64,000 nucleotides of DNA from Cymbomonas tetramitiformis (taxonomy: Eukaryota > Chlorophyta > Pyramimonadophyceae > Pyramimonadales > Pyramimonadaceae): NCBI GenBank assembly GCA_001247695.2, contig LGRX02034368.1, positions 1 to 64,000 of the forward strand, given 5' to 3'. The notes below the pieces were generated by a model, which made no database searches, was not told where the DNA came from, and saw only the letters and a program-made list of their open reading frames with translations. Position 1 is the first letter of the stretch, and every line of letters begins with the position of its first letter. A program made the position numbers and the translations under genes. Shown here piece by piece: positions 1 to 10,463 of the stretch.

Positions 1-1350
1 GGCCGCGTGCATCGCTCAGAGCGGCGCCGATGTGACCGCACGCCTCGCTAGGGGCAACGCCAGTGCGGCCGCGCGCCTTGCTAGGGGCAGCGCCGATATG
101 GCCGCGCGCCTCGCTAGGGGCAGCGCCAGTGCCGCGACTGCCACCACGCGCCTCGCTAGGGGCAGCGCCAGTGCCGCGACTGCCACCACGCGCCTCGCTA
201 GGGGCAGCGCTCGTGCCGCGACTGCCACCACGCGCCTCGCCAGGGGCAGCGCTGGGTGCTAGGGCAGTGGCCGCGCACCTCGCTAGGGGCAATGCCGATG
301 TGGTTGCGCGCCTCGCTAGGGGCAGCGCCAGCGCCGTGCCTGTGGCCGCGTGCCTCGCTCAGAGCGGCGCCGATGTGGCCGCGCGCCTCGCTAGGGGCAG
401 TGCCAATGCTGTGGCTGTGGCCGCGTGCATCGCTCAGAGCGGCGCCGATGTGACCGCGCGCCTCGCTAGGGGCAGCGCCAGTGCGGCCGCGCGCCTTGCT
501 AGGGGCAGCGCCGATGTGGCCGCGCGCCTCGCTAGGGGCAGCGCCAGTGCCGCGACTGCCACCCCGCGCCTCGCTAGGGGCAACGCCAGTGCCGCGACTG
601 CCACCACGCGCCTCGCTAGGGGCAGTGCCCGTGCCGCGACTGCCACCACGCGCCTCGCCAGGGGCAGCGCCAGTGCCGCGACTGCCACCACGCGCCTCGC
701 CAGGGGCAGCGCTGGTGCTAGGGCAGTGGCGCTGCCCCTCGCTAGGGGCAACGCCGATGTGGTTGCGCGCCTCGCTAGGGGCAGCGCCAGCGCAGTGCCT
801 GTGGCCGCGTGCCTCGCTCAGAGCGGCGCCGATGTGGCCGCGCGCCTCGCTAGGGGCAGTGCCAATGCTGTGGCTGTGGCCGCGTGCATCGCTTAGAGCG
901 GCGCCGATGTGACCGCACGCCTCGCTAGGGGCAGCGCCAGTGCGGCCGCGCGCCTTGCTAGGGGCAGCGCCGATGTGGCCGCGCGCCTCGCTAGGGGCAG
1001 CGCCAGTGCCGCGACTGCCACCACGCGCCTCGCTAGGGGCAGCGCCAGTGCCGCGACTGCCACCACGCGCCTCGCTAGGGGCAGCGCCAGTGCCGCGACT
1101 GCCACCACGCGCCTCGCCAGGGGCAGCGCCAAAGCCGCGACTGCCACCACGCGCCTCGCCAGGGGCAGCGCTGGTGCTAGGGCAGTGGCCGCGCACCTCG
1201 CTAGGGGCAACGCCGATGTGGCCGCACGCCTCGCTTAGGGCAGCGCTCGCGCAGTGGCTGTGGCCGTGCGCCTCGCCAGGGGCAGCGCCAGCGCTGTGGC
1301 CATGGCCGCGAGCCTCGCTCGAGGCAGCGCTCGTGCTGTGGCTGTGGCCA
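1..1350. repeat. GC-rich minisatellite with higher-order structure
   Basis: The core is CGCCTCGCTAGGGGCAGCGC followed by a variable spacer, giving alternating units of about 42 bp (spacer with GTGCCGCGACTGCCACCA) and 33 bp (spacer GCCGATGTGGCC). The block beginning GGCCGCGTGCATCGCT recurs at 1, 419 and 878, so a higher-order unit of about 418-460 bp is repeated. Units whose length is a multiple of 3 keep several frames open on both strands. The array runs off the left edge. Confidence 0.9.
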
Positions 1351-1730
1351 CGCGCTCCCCTAAAGGTAGCACCGGTGACGTGGCCGTACGCCGAGTGCGC
1401 TCTGCGCTCGTCCGATCTGAGGTACCTCCCCACCCCTTCGGACAGGCGCAAGACCGCACGGCGCACAATCCCACGGGACGCCACCCGCAAAAAGCTAAGC
1501 CTAGCAACGAAAAACGCCGCCCGCCGCCACGCCCGCAAACCCGCCGCCCGATCCCGCATCTCCTGACCCCTAAGCCAAACCACGCAACGATCGCGCCCGA
1601 CACGGACATCCCGCAACACCTGAAGCCGCAGAATGAACCACGCCGCCCGATCCCAGGCCCGCCGTCGAGCCATATGCGCCGCGCGGCACGTAGCCACTTG
1701 AGCCAGGTGCTTACCACCGCCGTGCGCCAT
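198..1730 (-). CDS. Possible ORF of family X copy 3: Trp/Arg-rich N-terminus followed by minisatellite-encoded repeats
   Basis: A 510-codon frame. The first ~115 residues (1730 down to ~1385) are non-repetitive, Arg-rich and carry spaced Trp residues (AAWFILRLQVLRD, CVVWLRGQEMRD, LRAWRRAAFF). This spacing resembles the Sfi1-like segment of the ORF at 57148-60372. The rest is Gly/Ala/Ser/His-rich sequence encoded by the minisatellite. It lies directly downstream, on the same strand, of the inverted family X 5' region (1810-2942), the same arrangement as in the other two copies. That position is the main reason to take it seriously; the C-terminal 390 residues could be a repeat artefact. No known function. 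Confidence 0.35.
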   Translation of the reverse strand: MAHGGGKHLAQVATCRAAHMARRRAWDRAAWFILRLQVLRDVRVGRDRCVVWLRGQEMRDRAAGLRAWRRAAFFVARLSFLRVASRGIVRRAVLRLSEGVGRYLRSDERRAHSAYGHVTGATFRGARGHSHSTSAASSEARGHGHSAGAAPGEAHGHSHCASAALSEACGHIGVAPSEVRGHCPSTSAAPGEARGGSRGFGAAPGEARGGSRGTGAAPSEARGGSRGTGAAPSEARGGSRGTGAAPSEARGHIGAAPSKARGRTGAAPSEACGHIGAALSDARGHSHSIGTAPSEARGHIGAALSEARGHRHCAGAAPSEARNHIGVAPSEGQRHCPSTSAAPGEARGGSRGTGAAPGEARGGSRGTGTAPSEARGGSRGTGVAPSEARGGSRGTGAAPSEARGHIGAAPSKARGRTGAAPSEARGHIGAALSDARGHSHSIGTAPSEARGHIGAALSEARGHRHGAGAAPSEARNHIGIAPSEVRGHCPSTQRCPWRGAWWQSRHERCP

Positions 1731-1744
1731 AGCCGACTTTAACT

Positions 1745-1804
1745 CCTAACGCCCCGGCCAAGATCTCGCGCCATCCTAACGCCCCGGCCAAGATCTCGCG
1801 CCAT
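1745..1804. repeat. 30-bp tandem duplication
   Basis: Two adjacent copies of a 30-bp unit beginning CCTAACGCCCCGGCCAAGAT, starting at 1745 and 1775. It sits between the ORF and the family X 5' region. Confidence 0.85.
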
Positions 1805-1809
1805 CCCAA

Positions 1810-2942
1810 ATCAATCAGTGCCAGGGGAGTGTGCGGTTCGACCGCAAACCCCCGCCGCACACGAGGAGGTTATTAATCCCTCGAGCACATGACGAAGCTA
1901 TACTAATCGTGTGTGGAGGCACTAATATATGCAATTGCAAAGTAGTAGCACCCACCGCACCCAGGAATTTACCACTCGTGCGCGAGCACGAGTGGCCAAA
2001 CCGGCCGAAGCGCGGCAACTCCTGAGCCTAGAGGGTACAACACCTAGGACATTCGCGATCTAGAAACACGAGGACATTTTAACAAAGGCCGCACAATTTG
2101 TAAAAAATTGCGCAGCGCTCCCGCCGCGAAGGGTCGGTTTTGCCAAAAAATCCACGCGATTCCTAAATTTCCGAAGCCTGAGGCCTAAATCCTAGAACCA
2201 AACCGCTCGTGCCACATATACGTTATGCATGCGCAAACAAGGGTCGCCACGTGAGTGCTCTCACGCAATTTACCGTGCGAAAAGAAATTTACGACGGTCT
2301 TGGCTTCAGGGGCACCTGAAACCACCAAACACACACCCACCGACGCGAACACCACCCCAAGCGACAAGATCTAGATTTCAAGAAACCATCAAGGGGGCAA
2401 GGCAATTCGCGAAGGCAAGCGCGCGTTCAATCAGAATTACACAGGAAACATTGGAAGCGACGCGGTAAAACGATCCAATTACCATTTTGTAAGAGGCTAC
2501 CACTCCAGTTTCTTCTCTTCTTTACACTTTCGGGCTTAACTATTACTAGCTATTAAACGACCGCACGAGGTATGATTACGGCGGTCAACTATCCGGAATT
2601 CGGTTTCGTAATTCACTTCAAGTTATGCTTTCAGTGTATGCTTTCATTACACATATACAGCGGTTACGGTTTTGTACTTGCTTGTTACACTTATTCAGTT
2701 CAGTTCTCATCTCCGAAGCTGGCTGCCATAGAGTTCTTAAGCATCATGAAACTCAACTCGGAACTCAACTGTACTAAGTACTCCGTACAACGATCTAGGC
2801 ACCTCACACCAACATCATTCAGATCGGTCCTACTGTACTCCGTACTGAGTACTTTTTATAGTTGTAGTTGCTTTTTGTACTTAGCCGTTTTCTTAGCCCT
2901 TTTACTTGCGTCTCTGGCTCTTGTGCTTGCCTCCTAGCACAT
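1810..2942 (-). repeat. Family X copy 3, 5' region (inverted, diverged)
   Basis: Read on the minus strand, this matches 39312-40500 and 55971-57120 in order. It starts at TGTGCTAGGAGGCAAGCAC (2942 side), then has the paired GTACTCAGTACGGAGTAC block, the TCTCATCTCCGAAG block, the CGCGGCGGAAGCGCTGCGCA block and finally CTTCGGCCGG with the GTGCTCG motif. It is the most diverged of the three copies. Each copy's first bases are TGTGCTAGG, so it could be an LTR start, but no second LTR is seen. Confidence 0.75.
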
Positions 2943-3785
2943 CTACTTATTCACTCGTCACTCAGGCTGCAGGGTCAACCACCCGGCAGCCGATGTCACA
3001 CCACGTCTCAACGTTCAATTCCCGATCCGATCTCATTTCTAATTTCGATTCGTCATTCTCGATTCAGATGTTGACGTTCAAAGTAACGCAATTGATACCA
3101 AATGTGCCCGTGGGCAGTACGACAGATGCTCGGAGTAATGTTTTTGATTGAACGTGCAAAGGTACACAATTCGGATTTTATAATATACTGGATCAGGGCC
3201 AGATTGAGGTGCAAACGATAGTTCGGTTCCGAGTTCTGAAGGCTAAACACTTCTCAAGTGCTCCACTTATTCACTCGTCACTCAGGTTGCAGGGTCAACC
3301 ACTCGGCGGCCGATGTCACACTTCGGCTCAACGTTCAATTCCCGATCCGATCTCATTTCTAATTCCGATTCGTCATTCTCGATTCAGATGCTATGTCGAC
3401 AGACTGACACGATGACTGCCCCACAGTACTGTCATACTACTGTACTGTCATACTATCATACTGTCATACTGTCATACTGTCATAGTGTCATACTGTCATA
3501 GCCCTGACATCTGATATTCGATTTCATTGTCTTTTCAACCCCGATGCGAATCTGACCATTCTTCGAGGGTCTGACTGAGTGCCACGATGACACCCCCTCA
3601 CAGTACTGTCATACTACTATAGTGTCATACTGTCATACTGTCATACCCCGGACATCTGGTACTCATTCTCATCGTGATTTCAAGCCCAATTTCACTGTCA
3701 TCGTGTCAATCCCAGATTACCCCCGATGACACACATACAGATGCATAGGCATATCGGCTCACGCTGTGCCTCCGGGCACACCCGT
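2943..3785 (+). repeat. Dispersed GTCATACT-type repeat, copy A, with partial 5' duplication
   Basis: A segment with CTTATTCACTCGTCACTCAG and the block TCCCGATCCGATCTCATTTC occurs twice (2946-3068 and 3264-3391). The second copy is followed by short tandem units of GTCATACT/GTCATACTGTC (about 3427-3500 and 3605-3645), then a unique tail ending at TGCCTCCGGGCACA near 3782. Inverted copy at 36895-37243; partial direct copy at 50905-51255. There is no coding potential beyond short frames. Between the two halves (3069-3263) is AT-rich sequence with no recognisable feature. Confidence 0.85.
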
Positions 3786-5239
3786 CTCGATGGGACGCAT
3801 CGCCACGCGCGTGCAAGGAGGCCCACCCTTGCATGCGTGTCGCCACGGAGTGAGCACACCGGCGACGTGCTTACCCGCGCCCTCCCCTTAGGGCCACCGA
3901 GAGGGAAGCGTCCGCGAGCGGACCGCTTTTCTTTTGGGGGGGCGAGAGTGCGCCGCGAGTGGCCGATGGCAGCCACCGCGAGCGCGCCAGGCGCACCGCC
4001 ATGAGACAGCAGCACTCGCCGCGCTGCCTCGGGCTGCGTGACGCGCCGCTGCCCGGCCAGGCACACCAGATGCATGGTGCTTGGGGGTAGCGCGCAGCGT
4101 GTTCGGCGCATCCAGGCGCGTCGGGCTCTCCTTGCAGAGGTTGACGCTCAGGCCTGGGAGCGGCACACCGCGCGCGCATGCCCCGCCGACGAGCGCGGAG
4201 CGCAGCACCCACGGGCGGGTTGCTGAGGGGACCAGTGTGCCCCGCGATTCGGGCGAGCGCACCCGTCTCGATGGGGTGCATCGCCACGCGCGTGCAAGGA
4301 GGCCCACCCTTGCATGCGTGTCGCCACGGGGTGAGCACACCGGCGACGTGTTTACCCGCGCCCTCCCCTTAGGGCCACCGAGAGGGAAGCGTCCGCGGGC
4401 GGACCGCTTTTCTTTTGGGGGGGGAGAGCGCGCCGCGAGTGGCCGATGGCAGCCACCGCGAGCGCGCCAGGCGCACCGCCATGAGGCAGCAGCACTCGCT
4501 GCGCTGCCTCGGGCTGCGTGACTCGCCGCTAGCGTGCCCCGCGCTTCGGGCGAGCGCACCCGTCTCGATGGGACGCATCGCCACGCGCGTGCAAGGAGGC
4601 CCACCCTTGCATGCGTGTCGCCACGGGGTGAGCACACCGGCGACGTGCTTACCCGCGCCCTCCCCTTAGGGTCGGACACCGAGAGGGAAGCGTCCGCGAG
4701 CGGAGCGCTTTTCTTTTGGGGGGGAGAGAGCGCGCCGCGAGTGGCCGATAGCAGCCACCGCGAGCGCGCCAGGCGCACCGCCATGAGGCAGCAGCACTCG
4801 CTGCGCTGCCTCGGGCTGCGTGACGCGCCGCTGCCCGACCAGGCACACCAGATGCATGGTGCCTGAGGGTAGCGCGCAGCGTGTGCACCGCATCCAGGCG
4901 CGTCGGGCTCTCCTTGCAGAGGTTGACGCTCAGGTAGGCCTGGGAGCGGCACACCGCGCACGCATGCCCCGCCGACGAGCGCGGAGCGCGGCACCCACGG
5001 GCGGGTTGCTTAGGGGACCAGCGTGCCCCGCGCTTCGGGCGAGCGCACCCGTCTCGATGGGGTGCATCGCCACGCGCGTGCAAGGAGGCCCACCCTTGCA
5101 TGCGTGTCGCCACGGGGTGAGCACACCGGCGACGTGCTTACCCGCGCCCTCCCCTTAGGGCCACCGAGAGGGAAGCGTCCGCGAGCGGACCGCTTTTCTT
5201 TTGGGGGGGAGAGAGCGCGCCGCGAGTGGCCGATGGCAG
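3777..5239 (+). repeat. Satellite array with 482/297/489-bp units
   Basis: The landmark ACCCGTCTCGATGGG starts units near 3777, 4259, 4556 and 5045. The long unit (about 482-489 bp) contains an extra ~190-bp segment (GCACACCAGATGCATGGTGC to GGGCGGGTTGCT) that the second, 297-bp unit lacks. Each unit carries CTTTTCTTTTGGGGGG. The last unit is cut off at GATGGCAG (5239), where the LTR element begins. Minus-strand frames up to 368 codons cross several units and are treated as repeat artefacts. Confidence 0.9.
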
Positions 5240-5446
5240 ATATATAGTCCGGCAGTAATGTATATCTAACTAGAGAGATAAACCCTGAGTTAAGGGTTAC
5301 GATATCAGAACGGTAAAGTGTACTTGATAAAAGTCGAGATAACATAAATACCTAACGGGTGTTTCCCGTCTACTGGTGACGGTCACCCAGCCTACTATAG
5401 GAAGTGGCATGTGACAGTTTCGGGTGTCACAGTGTCAGATCCAGCA
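5234..5446 (-). repeat. 3' LTR of the 5.2-8.7 kb element
   Basis: Nearly identical to 8458-8655 (shared CTAACTAGAGAGATAAACCC and GGGTTACGATATCAGAACGG). Starts TG, ends CA. Just inside it, a 6-bp hairpin stem (ACCACC/GGTGGT, 5450-5464) has a counterpart at 8659-8677 with a compensating base change. Confidence 0.75.
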
Positions 5447-5699
5447 CACCACCTAGGGTGGTGACCGGAGCTAGTAGTGAAACGAAGCAACAAACTCCCT
5501 ACTCAACTTCAGGAGGAAACTGTAGCACAGCTGGGGGCCTGTACTCTTGGTCAGGGCGGTCCCAGGTCGCAGCAAAGATTGTCATATATAGCTGTCAAGT
5601 GCTAAAACCCTAAACACGGCTCAAATTCAGAGAGCTCTTCCGCACATCTAGAAAGCTAATCACTAGCCAATCTCTAGGCAGGCACGGTGTAAGCAACCT
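5447..5699. other. Element interior between 3' LTR and gag, no gene seen
   Basis: About 250 bp without a supported ORF. A pol region would be expected here in an autonomous element and is absent. Confidence 0.6.
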
Positions 5700-8036
5700 T
5701 CAGCCACTAGAGGTCCCCGGAACCGGCCGGCCAGCTCGGAGCAGCGTGAGGGTGCAGTAGTTGCCGGCCTCCGGGGCCGGTGGTAAATCATGCGTAGACG
5801 AAATTAAGGAATCCCCGATCCCAGCCGCGGAGTCCCCAGAGCCCGGCGCCTCGTCCTCGGACGAGTACGGTGGCGGTGAGTAAGGCGGTGAAGAGGGAAT
5901 TGGCGGATCAAGATCCACGAGCTCTGGCGGCAGCGGGAGAAAGCCGTAGAAGCGGAATCCCGGTCTCAGCTCCCGATACCGCGCCTGTCTCCGCGGCGGA
6001 ATAGCACCCGGCCTCGCACCACCCACCGCGTCGCCAAGATCGCCATGAAACGGTGCAGGCGGTGAAGTGGCCGCAGTTGGGACTGCCGAGGCAGTCCACG
6101 CAGCACCACCGACCGGCGGTGCCGTGCATGCGCGTGCATCGGCACCACCGACACCGGAAACGGTGTGCGGTGCGGCGGCAACACAAATCACGAAAAGTGC
6201 ACACAGCACCAAAGATGAGGTAAGGAAAGACCTCCCAAAGCCGGGAATGCCCCTCCCACAGCCGTACCGCGGCTGCGGCGGTCCAACCGAGGCATCCTCG
6301 TCGCTGTCGTCGCTCGTTGCGTAGGCCGCGGGCTCGTAGTCCATCACGCTCTCCGGCGCCTCGATCGCGGAGAGCATGTTCATGCTCACGGGCGGCTCGT
6401 CGGGCGCCTCCAATGCAATCCCCGTGCTCTCAATGAAGTCCGCAAAGGTGCGGGAGACGGGCGGGCAAAAGGGGTCAGGCGGACCGGTCCACTCCTCGTC
6501 GGATTCAACCGACGCGGGCGGGGAGTGCGTAGCCGGCTCCGACACCACCGGCATGTTGGCGGTGAAAGTGTTGACGTTGAAAGTCGATGCCCCAGCCGTA
6601 CGCGTGCGTGCCAACTCCGAGAACTCAGTGACGGCGGACACGAGGGCCTCACCGTTCTCCTCGCAGAACGAGCACGCGGAGAGGTCGGCGAAGATGTCCG
6701 GTTTCCCGCCCGTGAGCATGCAGAGGGCGTCGAACTCCACGGCGTCGTCGTGGTCGATAGCATGCTGAAACTTGGCCGCCAACACCGAGTTCTCGGCCTC
6801 CTCAGCGAACGCGTAAGCCGAAAGCCCGCTCCTGCCTCCGTTCGGGCAGTCGCGGTGCCAATGCCGCGCCTTCCCCTTCGCGCACACTTGGTTTTGGCAG
6901 TAGGGGACGGTCGCACCGGTGTCGCGATGGAAGGCCACCTTGTTGGAGATCGATTGCGACCAATTGCCGCCCTAGCTTGGGAAGCGGGTCGGCCGCGAAC
7001 CTGGTCTTCATGCGTCGGTCCTGCTTGTCAGCGCGGGGAGTAAACCCGCGCGGGGACGGGTCGGACCGGTCGGAGGCTACAAATGCAGCCAATTGTCTCT
7101 TTAAGTCCAAGACCATAGTGCGCAAGTCGGCGAGCTCACCCGGATCACCGGAGCTGCCGTCACCCTTCTCCATGAAGTGCGTCCCATGCGAATACCTGTG
7201 GGCAGACGCAATGGCGGTCCCCGCCTTCACGTGCGCGGCGTAGCATTCACGCACCCATTGCTGGATGGTGAGAAGGTCATGAGCGGCTCGTTGATCGTGA
7301 AGAAGGAGACGGGACACCACCGGCTGGTAGAAGACGGTGTCCAACGCCTTGATGAAGAGGGCCTTGACGTCCTCGTCCAGGAGTGTGGCCCTCGTCCTCG
7401 CAGCCTTCAGCGCGGCGTTGAAATCCCCGATCGCGTCATGGGGGTCCACGCCCGCAGAAATACGAATGCCCAACATGTCTGCTTGCCCCTGAAAGGATTC
7501 ACCCGTCGGGATCATGCGGCGGGCAAACTCAAGCAGGACACGCTTACCGTCGGTCGGGAAGCTGGAGTGCGAGGAGTCCATCCAGTCCGCTGCGGGTGAC
7601 GAGGGGTCAACCATCAGCTCGAGCGTGGAGAAAAGCAAGTCGTTGGCTTCCACGCGGATGGGGAGCGTAGCATTGTCCAGCAAGAAAAGGGGAGCAAAGC
7701 CCACGTCCTCCGTGACGAAAGCTGTCTGCAGTGCAGAGACCATCCTGGCGAAGAGCGTGGACGCGTGGACCTCCGCCCCGGAAAATCTCCCGTTCTTGTC
7801 CTCGAACAACTTGTGACGAACGGACTTCGACTGTTCGACACCTTCATGTCGAAGTGCTCCCTTTGAAGGGTACGCACCGAAGCCAGGAACGCAGCCCCTG
7901 CTGAATTGGCAGCCGGCTGTGCTGCCGGCGGTGTGGCTGGAGTGTTCGCGTGTCTCGCAGCCTCTGAATCAAAAATCGTGGATAATGCGCGTCGGCGATT
8001 CGCCATGCTAGCGGTGGCTCGAGTGGAAGCAACCAT
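5700..8036 (-). pseudogene. Gag-like polyprotein, frameshifted
   Basis: Read from a plausible ATG at 8036 (MVASTRATASMANRRR). The frame is open to about 7820, continues after a frameshift as a 335-codon frame (7809-6802), and after a second shift near 6940 as a 412-codon frame ending in TGA at 5700. The middle part (ALQTAFVTEDVGFAPLFLLD ... LLTIQQWVRECYAAHVKAG) looks like retroelement Gag capsid. The third part opens with a zinc-knuckle-like segment (CQNQVCAKGKARHWHRDC; Cys/Cys/His/Cys with unusual spacing), then acidic sequence, a single hydrophobic segment (FLTSSLVLCALFVICVAAA) and a Pro-rich tail. No enzymatic domain is present. Gag would package element RNA. The two shifts make it a pseudogene unless one is programmed. 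Confidence 0.6.
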
Positions 8037-8457
8037 GATGAAAAGGACTGAAGGGGCGGAGTGAGGCAATGAAACGTGAGAGATGTGGCAATCGTGGGCG
8101 GCCAAGAAACGCGCGGGTCGCCGATACAACAGCCGTGAGAGATCAAATAATTCCGGGAAGTCGTGTGGAGTAGGCGGCCGATACGCAACGGTGTGGGATC
8201 CAACCAGAAAACGTAAACCAGTCCAACGTTGAATCCCGTAAGAAAAATGTCCTCCAAGCGCTGCGGCGTGCCGTAAATCAACCCATAAAATTTAGGCCAT
8301 ACCCGTGACTGCCGGCACTCTCACGCGCGGAGCGCCTCACTCCATCCCAGGCGTCAGAGCTTAGCCACTCATAGTGGCAATCCCGCGCAGTGGCAAAATT
8401 TATTTATTTATTTATTTATTTCGCAGTGGCTAAATAAAGCGCAAGTGGGGCCAAACC
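8037..8457. other. Leader of the gag-only element with ATTT microsatellite
   Basis: Lies between the 5' LTR and the gag start on the minus strand. It contains (ATTT)n at about 8400-8426. No gene seen. Confidence 0.6.
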
Positions 8458-8655
8458 TGGCAGATATATAGTCCGGCAGTAATATATATCTAACTAGAGA
8501 GATAAACCCTGAGTTAAGGGTTACGATATCAGAACGGTAAAGTGTACTTGATAAAAGTCGAGATAACATAAATACCTAACGGGTGTTTCCCCAGCCTACA
8601 GTACTATAGGAAGTGACATGTGAGAGTTTCGGGTGTCACAATGTCAAATCCAGCA
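8458..8655 (-). repeat. 5' LTR of the 5.2-8.7 kb element
   Basis: Direct copy of 5234-5446 lacking the segment GTCTACTGGTGACGGTC. Bounded TG...CA. On the minus strand it precedes gag. The sequence just inside reads GGTTTGGCCCCACTTG, which I could not match to a standard primer tRNA. Confidence 0.75.
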
Positions 8656-9145
8656 TAAACCGCCTCGAGGGCGGTGAAGTTTTTTTTTCCTAATGGTCGC
8701 ATTCTCAGCGCTGCGCATCGGGTCCACCATGCCATGACGTCGGGGTGGCGTCGCGGCTTCAGACACGCGACTGCGGTGGCGATGCGATCGTTAGCGTGTG
8801 GCGATCGTCAGATGGAAATTTCCACTGCGTCGCCCGTTGGGATTCGCGCTTTGCTGCTGCTGCTGCTGCTGATTAAGTTTGAATGATGTATGTTTGAATG
8901 ACAGTTTCCGAATAGGACCACTAGCTCACAGAGCTAGGGAATTGATTGATTGAATGATTGAATGGCAGTTTCCGAATAGGACCACTAGCTCACAGAGCTA
9001 GGGAATAGGACCACTAGCTCACACAGAGCTAGGGAATTTGAATGAATGACAGTTTCCGGATAGGACCACTAGCACTACGACTAGCTCACAGAGCTAGGGA
9101 AGTAATTTGCCTTGCATGGAGATCATAAGGGTCGGTGGTTAACTG
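8656..9145. repeat. Intergenic stretch with CTG and short tandem repeats
   Basis: Holds (CTG)n at about 8850-8870. From 8885 to 9105 it has three to four irregular copies of a unit containing CAGTTTCCGAATAGGACCAC and TAGCTCACAGAGCTAGGGAA, itself an inverted TAGCTC/GAGCTA hairpin, separated by TGAATGAT-type spacers. No gene seen. Confidence 0.8.
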
Positions 9146-9212
9146 GTTTTCTAATCGGCTACGGCTACAGAGCCGACAAATGACACATTTGAATGGAAAC
9201 TCGGCCGCTGCA
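9146..9212. repeat. Split direct repeat A1
   Basis: 67 bp from GTTTTCTAATCGG to GGCCGCTGCA, matching 9879-9945. Forms the outer left end of the element. Confidence 0.85.
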
Positions 9213-9724
9213 CTGCGTGTGGAAATTATAATGACATACGACTACCCTATACTACCCTAGCCCAAATCGGTACCCACAAGGTCCCACCTCTCACGGATGC
9301 TATCCCAAGGGGTACCCACACTCCCGACACCACGAGACATAAAATATCCGGCTCTCTCACTCAGAGTTAGGCTACGGTTCAAATACTTAGCTGGGGCTGA
9401 AACCCTCCAAAGCTACAGGGTACCTGCTCATCGCAAGTCAGGTATGTCGGTAATGCACCAACACCCAGCTAAGCCTACCGTACAGCACTTAAAGCAGGAA
9501 CTAGCATGAGGGTCCTTCGCAGGCCCCCATGAGGGATAACTGTTGCCAGCCTCTGCCAAACAGTCAGTACTGCACGGGTGCAATGCCGCAGCCTACTCTC
9601 TACGGAGCCTAACAAAGATCCGTCCGCCCTTCTGCGGGCCAAAAGACAATCTTCCATCCCATTGCTGCTAGCGCACTCCGATCACCGCTGCCACGGTGCT
9701 ACCTGCTCAAGGGCGGGGGGCGGG
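9213..9724. other. Element interior between A1 and B1, no gene seen
   Basis: About 510 bp without a convincing ORF; an unrelated unique spacer within the split-repeat element. Confidence 0.6.
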
Positions 9725-9945
9725 ACTTCCACACAGTTAATCAGAACACGGCAAGAAGCCTTCTCAGTCACTGAGACGGCTCTTATGGCCTCCGACCGAT
9801 TAGAAAACCTCAGTTTTCAGATCGGTTCCCGGTGACTGTCATACTTCCAGTCACCTGTCACAGATCAGAAAACTCTCAGTTTTCTAATCGGCTACGGCTA
9901 CAGAGCCGACAAATGACACATTTGAATGGAAACTCGGCCGCTGCA
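9725..9945. repeat. Fused split repeats B1 and A2
   Basis: B1 (9725-9881) matches 11393-11549, and A2 (9879-9945) matches 9146-9212. The 3-bp overlap GTT marks the junction thought to guide completion and circularisation of the cDNA in this element class. B1 contains palindromic pieces such as CTCAGTCACTGAG. Confidence 0.85.
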
Positions 9946-10463
9946 AGCCCACAAAGATCACCACAAAGCAGTGCGGAAAAGGGGCAAATAAGAAACTCAA
10001 CTAGCCTTGCAACAAACTCAACTAGCATTGCAACTCAGCAAGACCGCCCTGCTGCCTGCCGAAACCAGAAGCCCAAACCTGCAAAATTTACCGACAGCAT
10101 TAAGACAACACAGCAAAAACAATCGGAGTTAAGCACTCACATCGACACTCCGTCAAAACATCAAGACTCACGCAATCGCGGCAACGACGCCAATACACGT
10201 CCACGAGACACATCGCCCCAAGAAAGCATCTACGCATCAAAGAAAGCACAATTAAGAAACTTGAAAAGCACTCAAACAAAAACTCGCACAATTCACACCA
10301 CGCGAGACTCGTGCTCGCTTACAACGGCATCACGCCATACAAATTAGGGTTCTTCAAAATTCATTCCTACGTCTGGCAATTCCGCACAGACCAAAGTTCA
10401 TTGCGATCACACGCCGACGTACGGCAACGGCACTCATGGCCAACGGCACTCATGGCCACACGG
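9946..10463. other. Element interior downstream of gag, no gene seen
   Basis: A-rich on the plus strand, with short frames only. This is where pol and tyrosine recombinase would lie in an autonomous relative. Confidence 0.6.

Larger units (their letters stand above)
5234..8655 (-). mobile_element. Gag-only LTR retrotransposon (non-autonomous, decayed)
   Basis: Two direct repeats of about 200 bp (5234-5446 and 8458-8655), both TGGCAG...CCAGCA and thus TG...CA bounded, enclose a minus-strand gag-like region. No protease, reverse transcriptase, RNase H or integrase is visible between them, so mobilisation would have required a partner. The left LTR carries a ~15-bp extra segment relative to the right one. 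No target duplication was found. The left flank is satellite sequence broken off at this point, so the element sits in (or truncates) the satellite array. Confidence 0.7.

Noticed and set aside
3888..4994. 368-codon minus-strand ORF
   Set aside because: It crosses two satellite units and has no motif; the GC-rich satellite keeps frames open.
5234..8655. 5-bp target duplication for the gag-only LTR element
   Set aside because: Flanks GCCGA and TAAAC do not match; the left flank may be truncated satellite.
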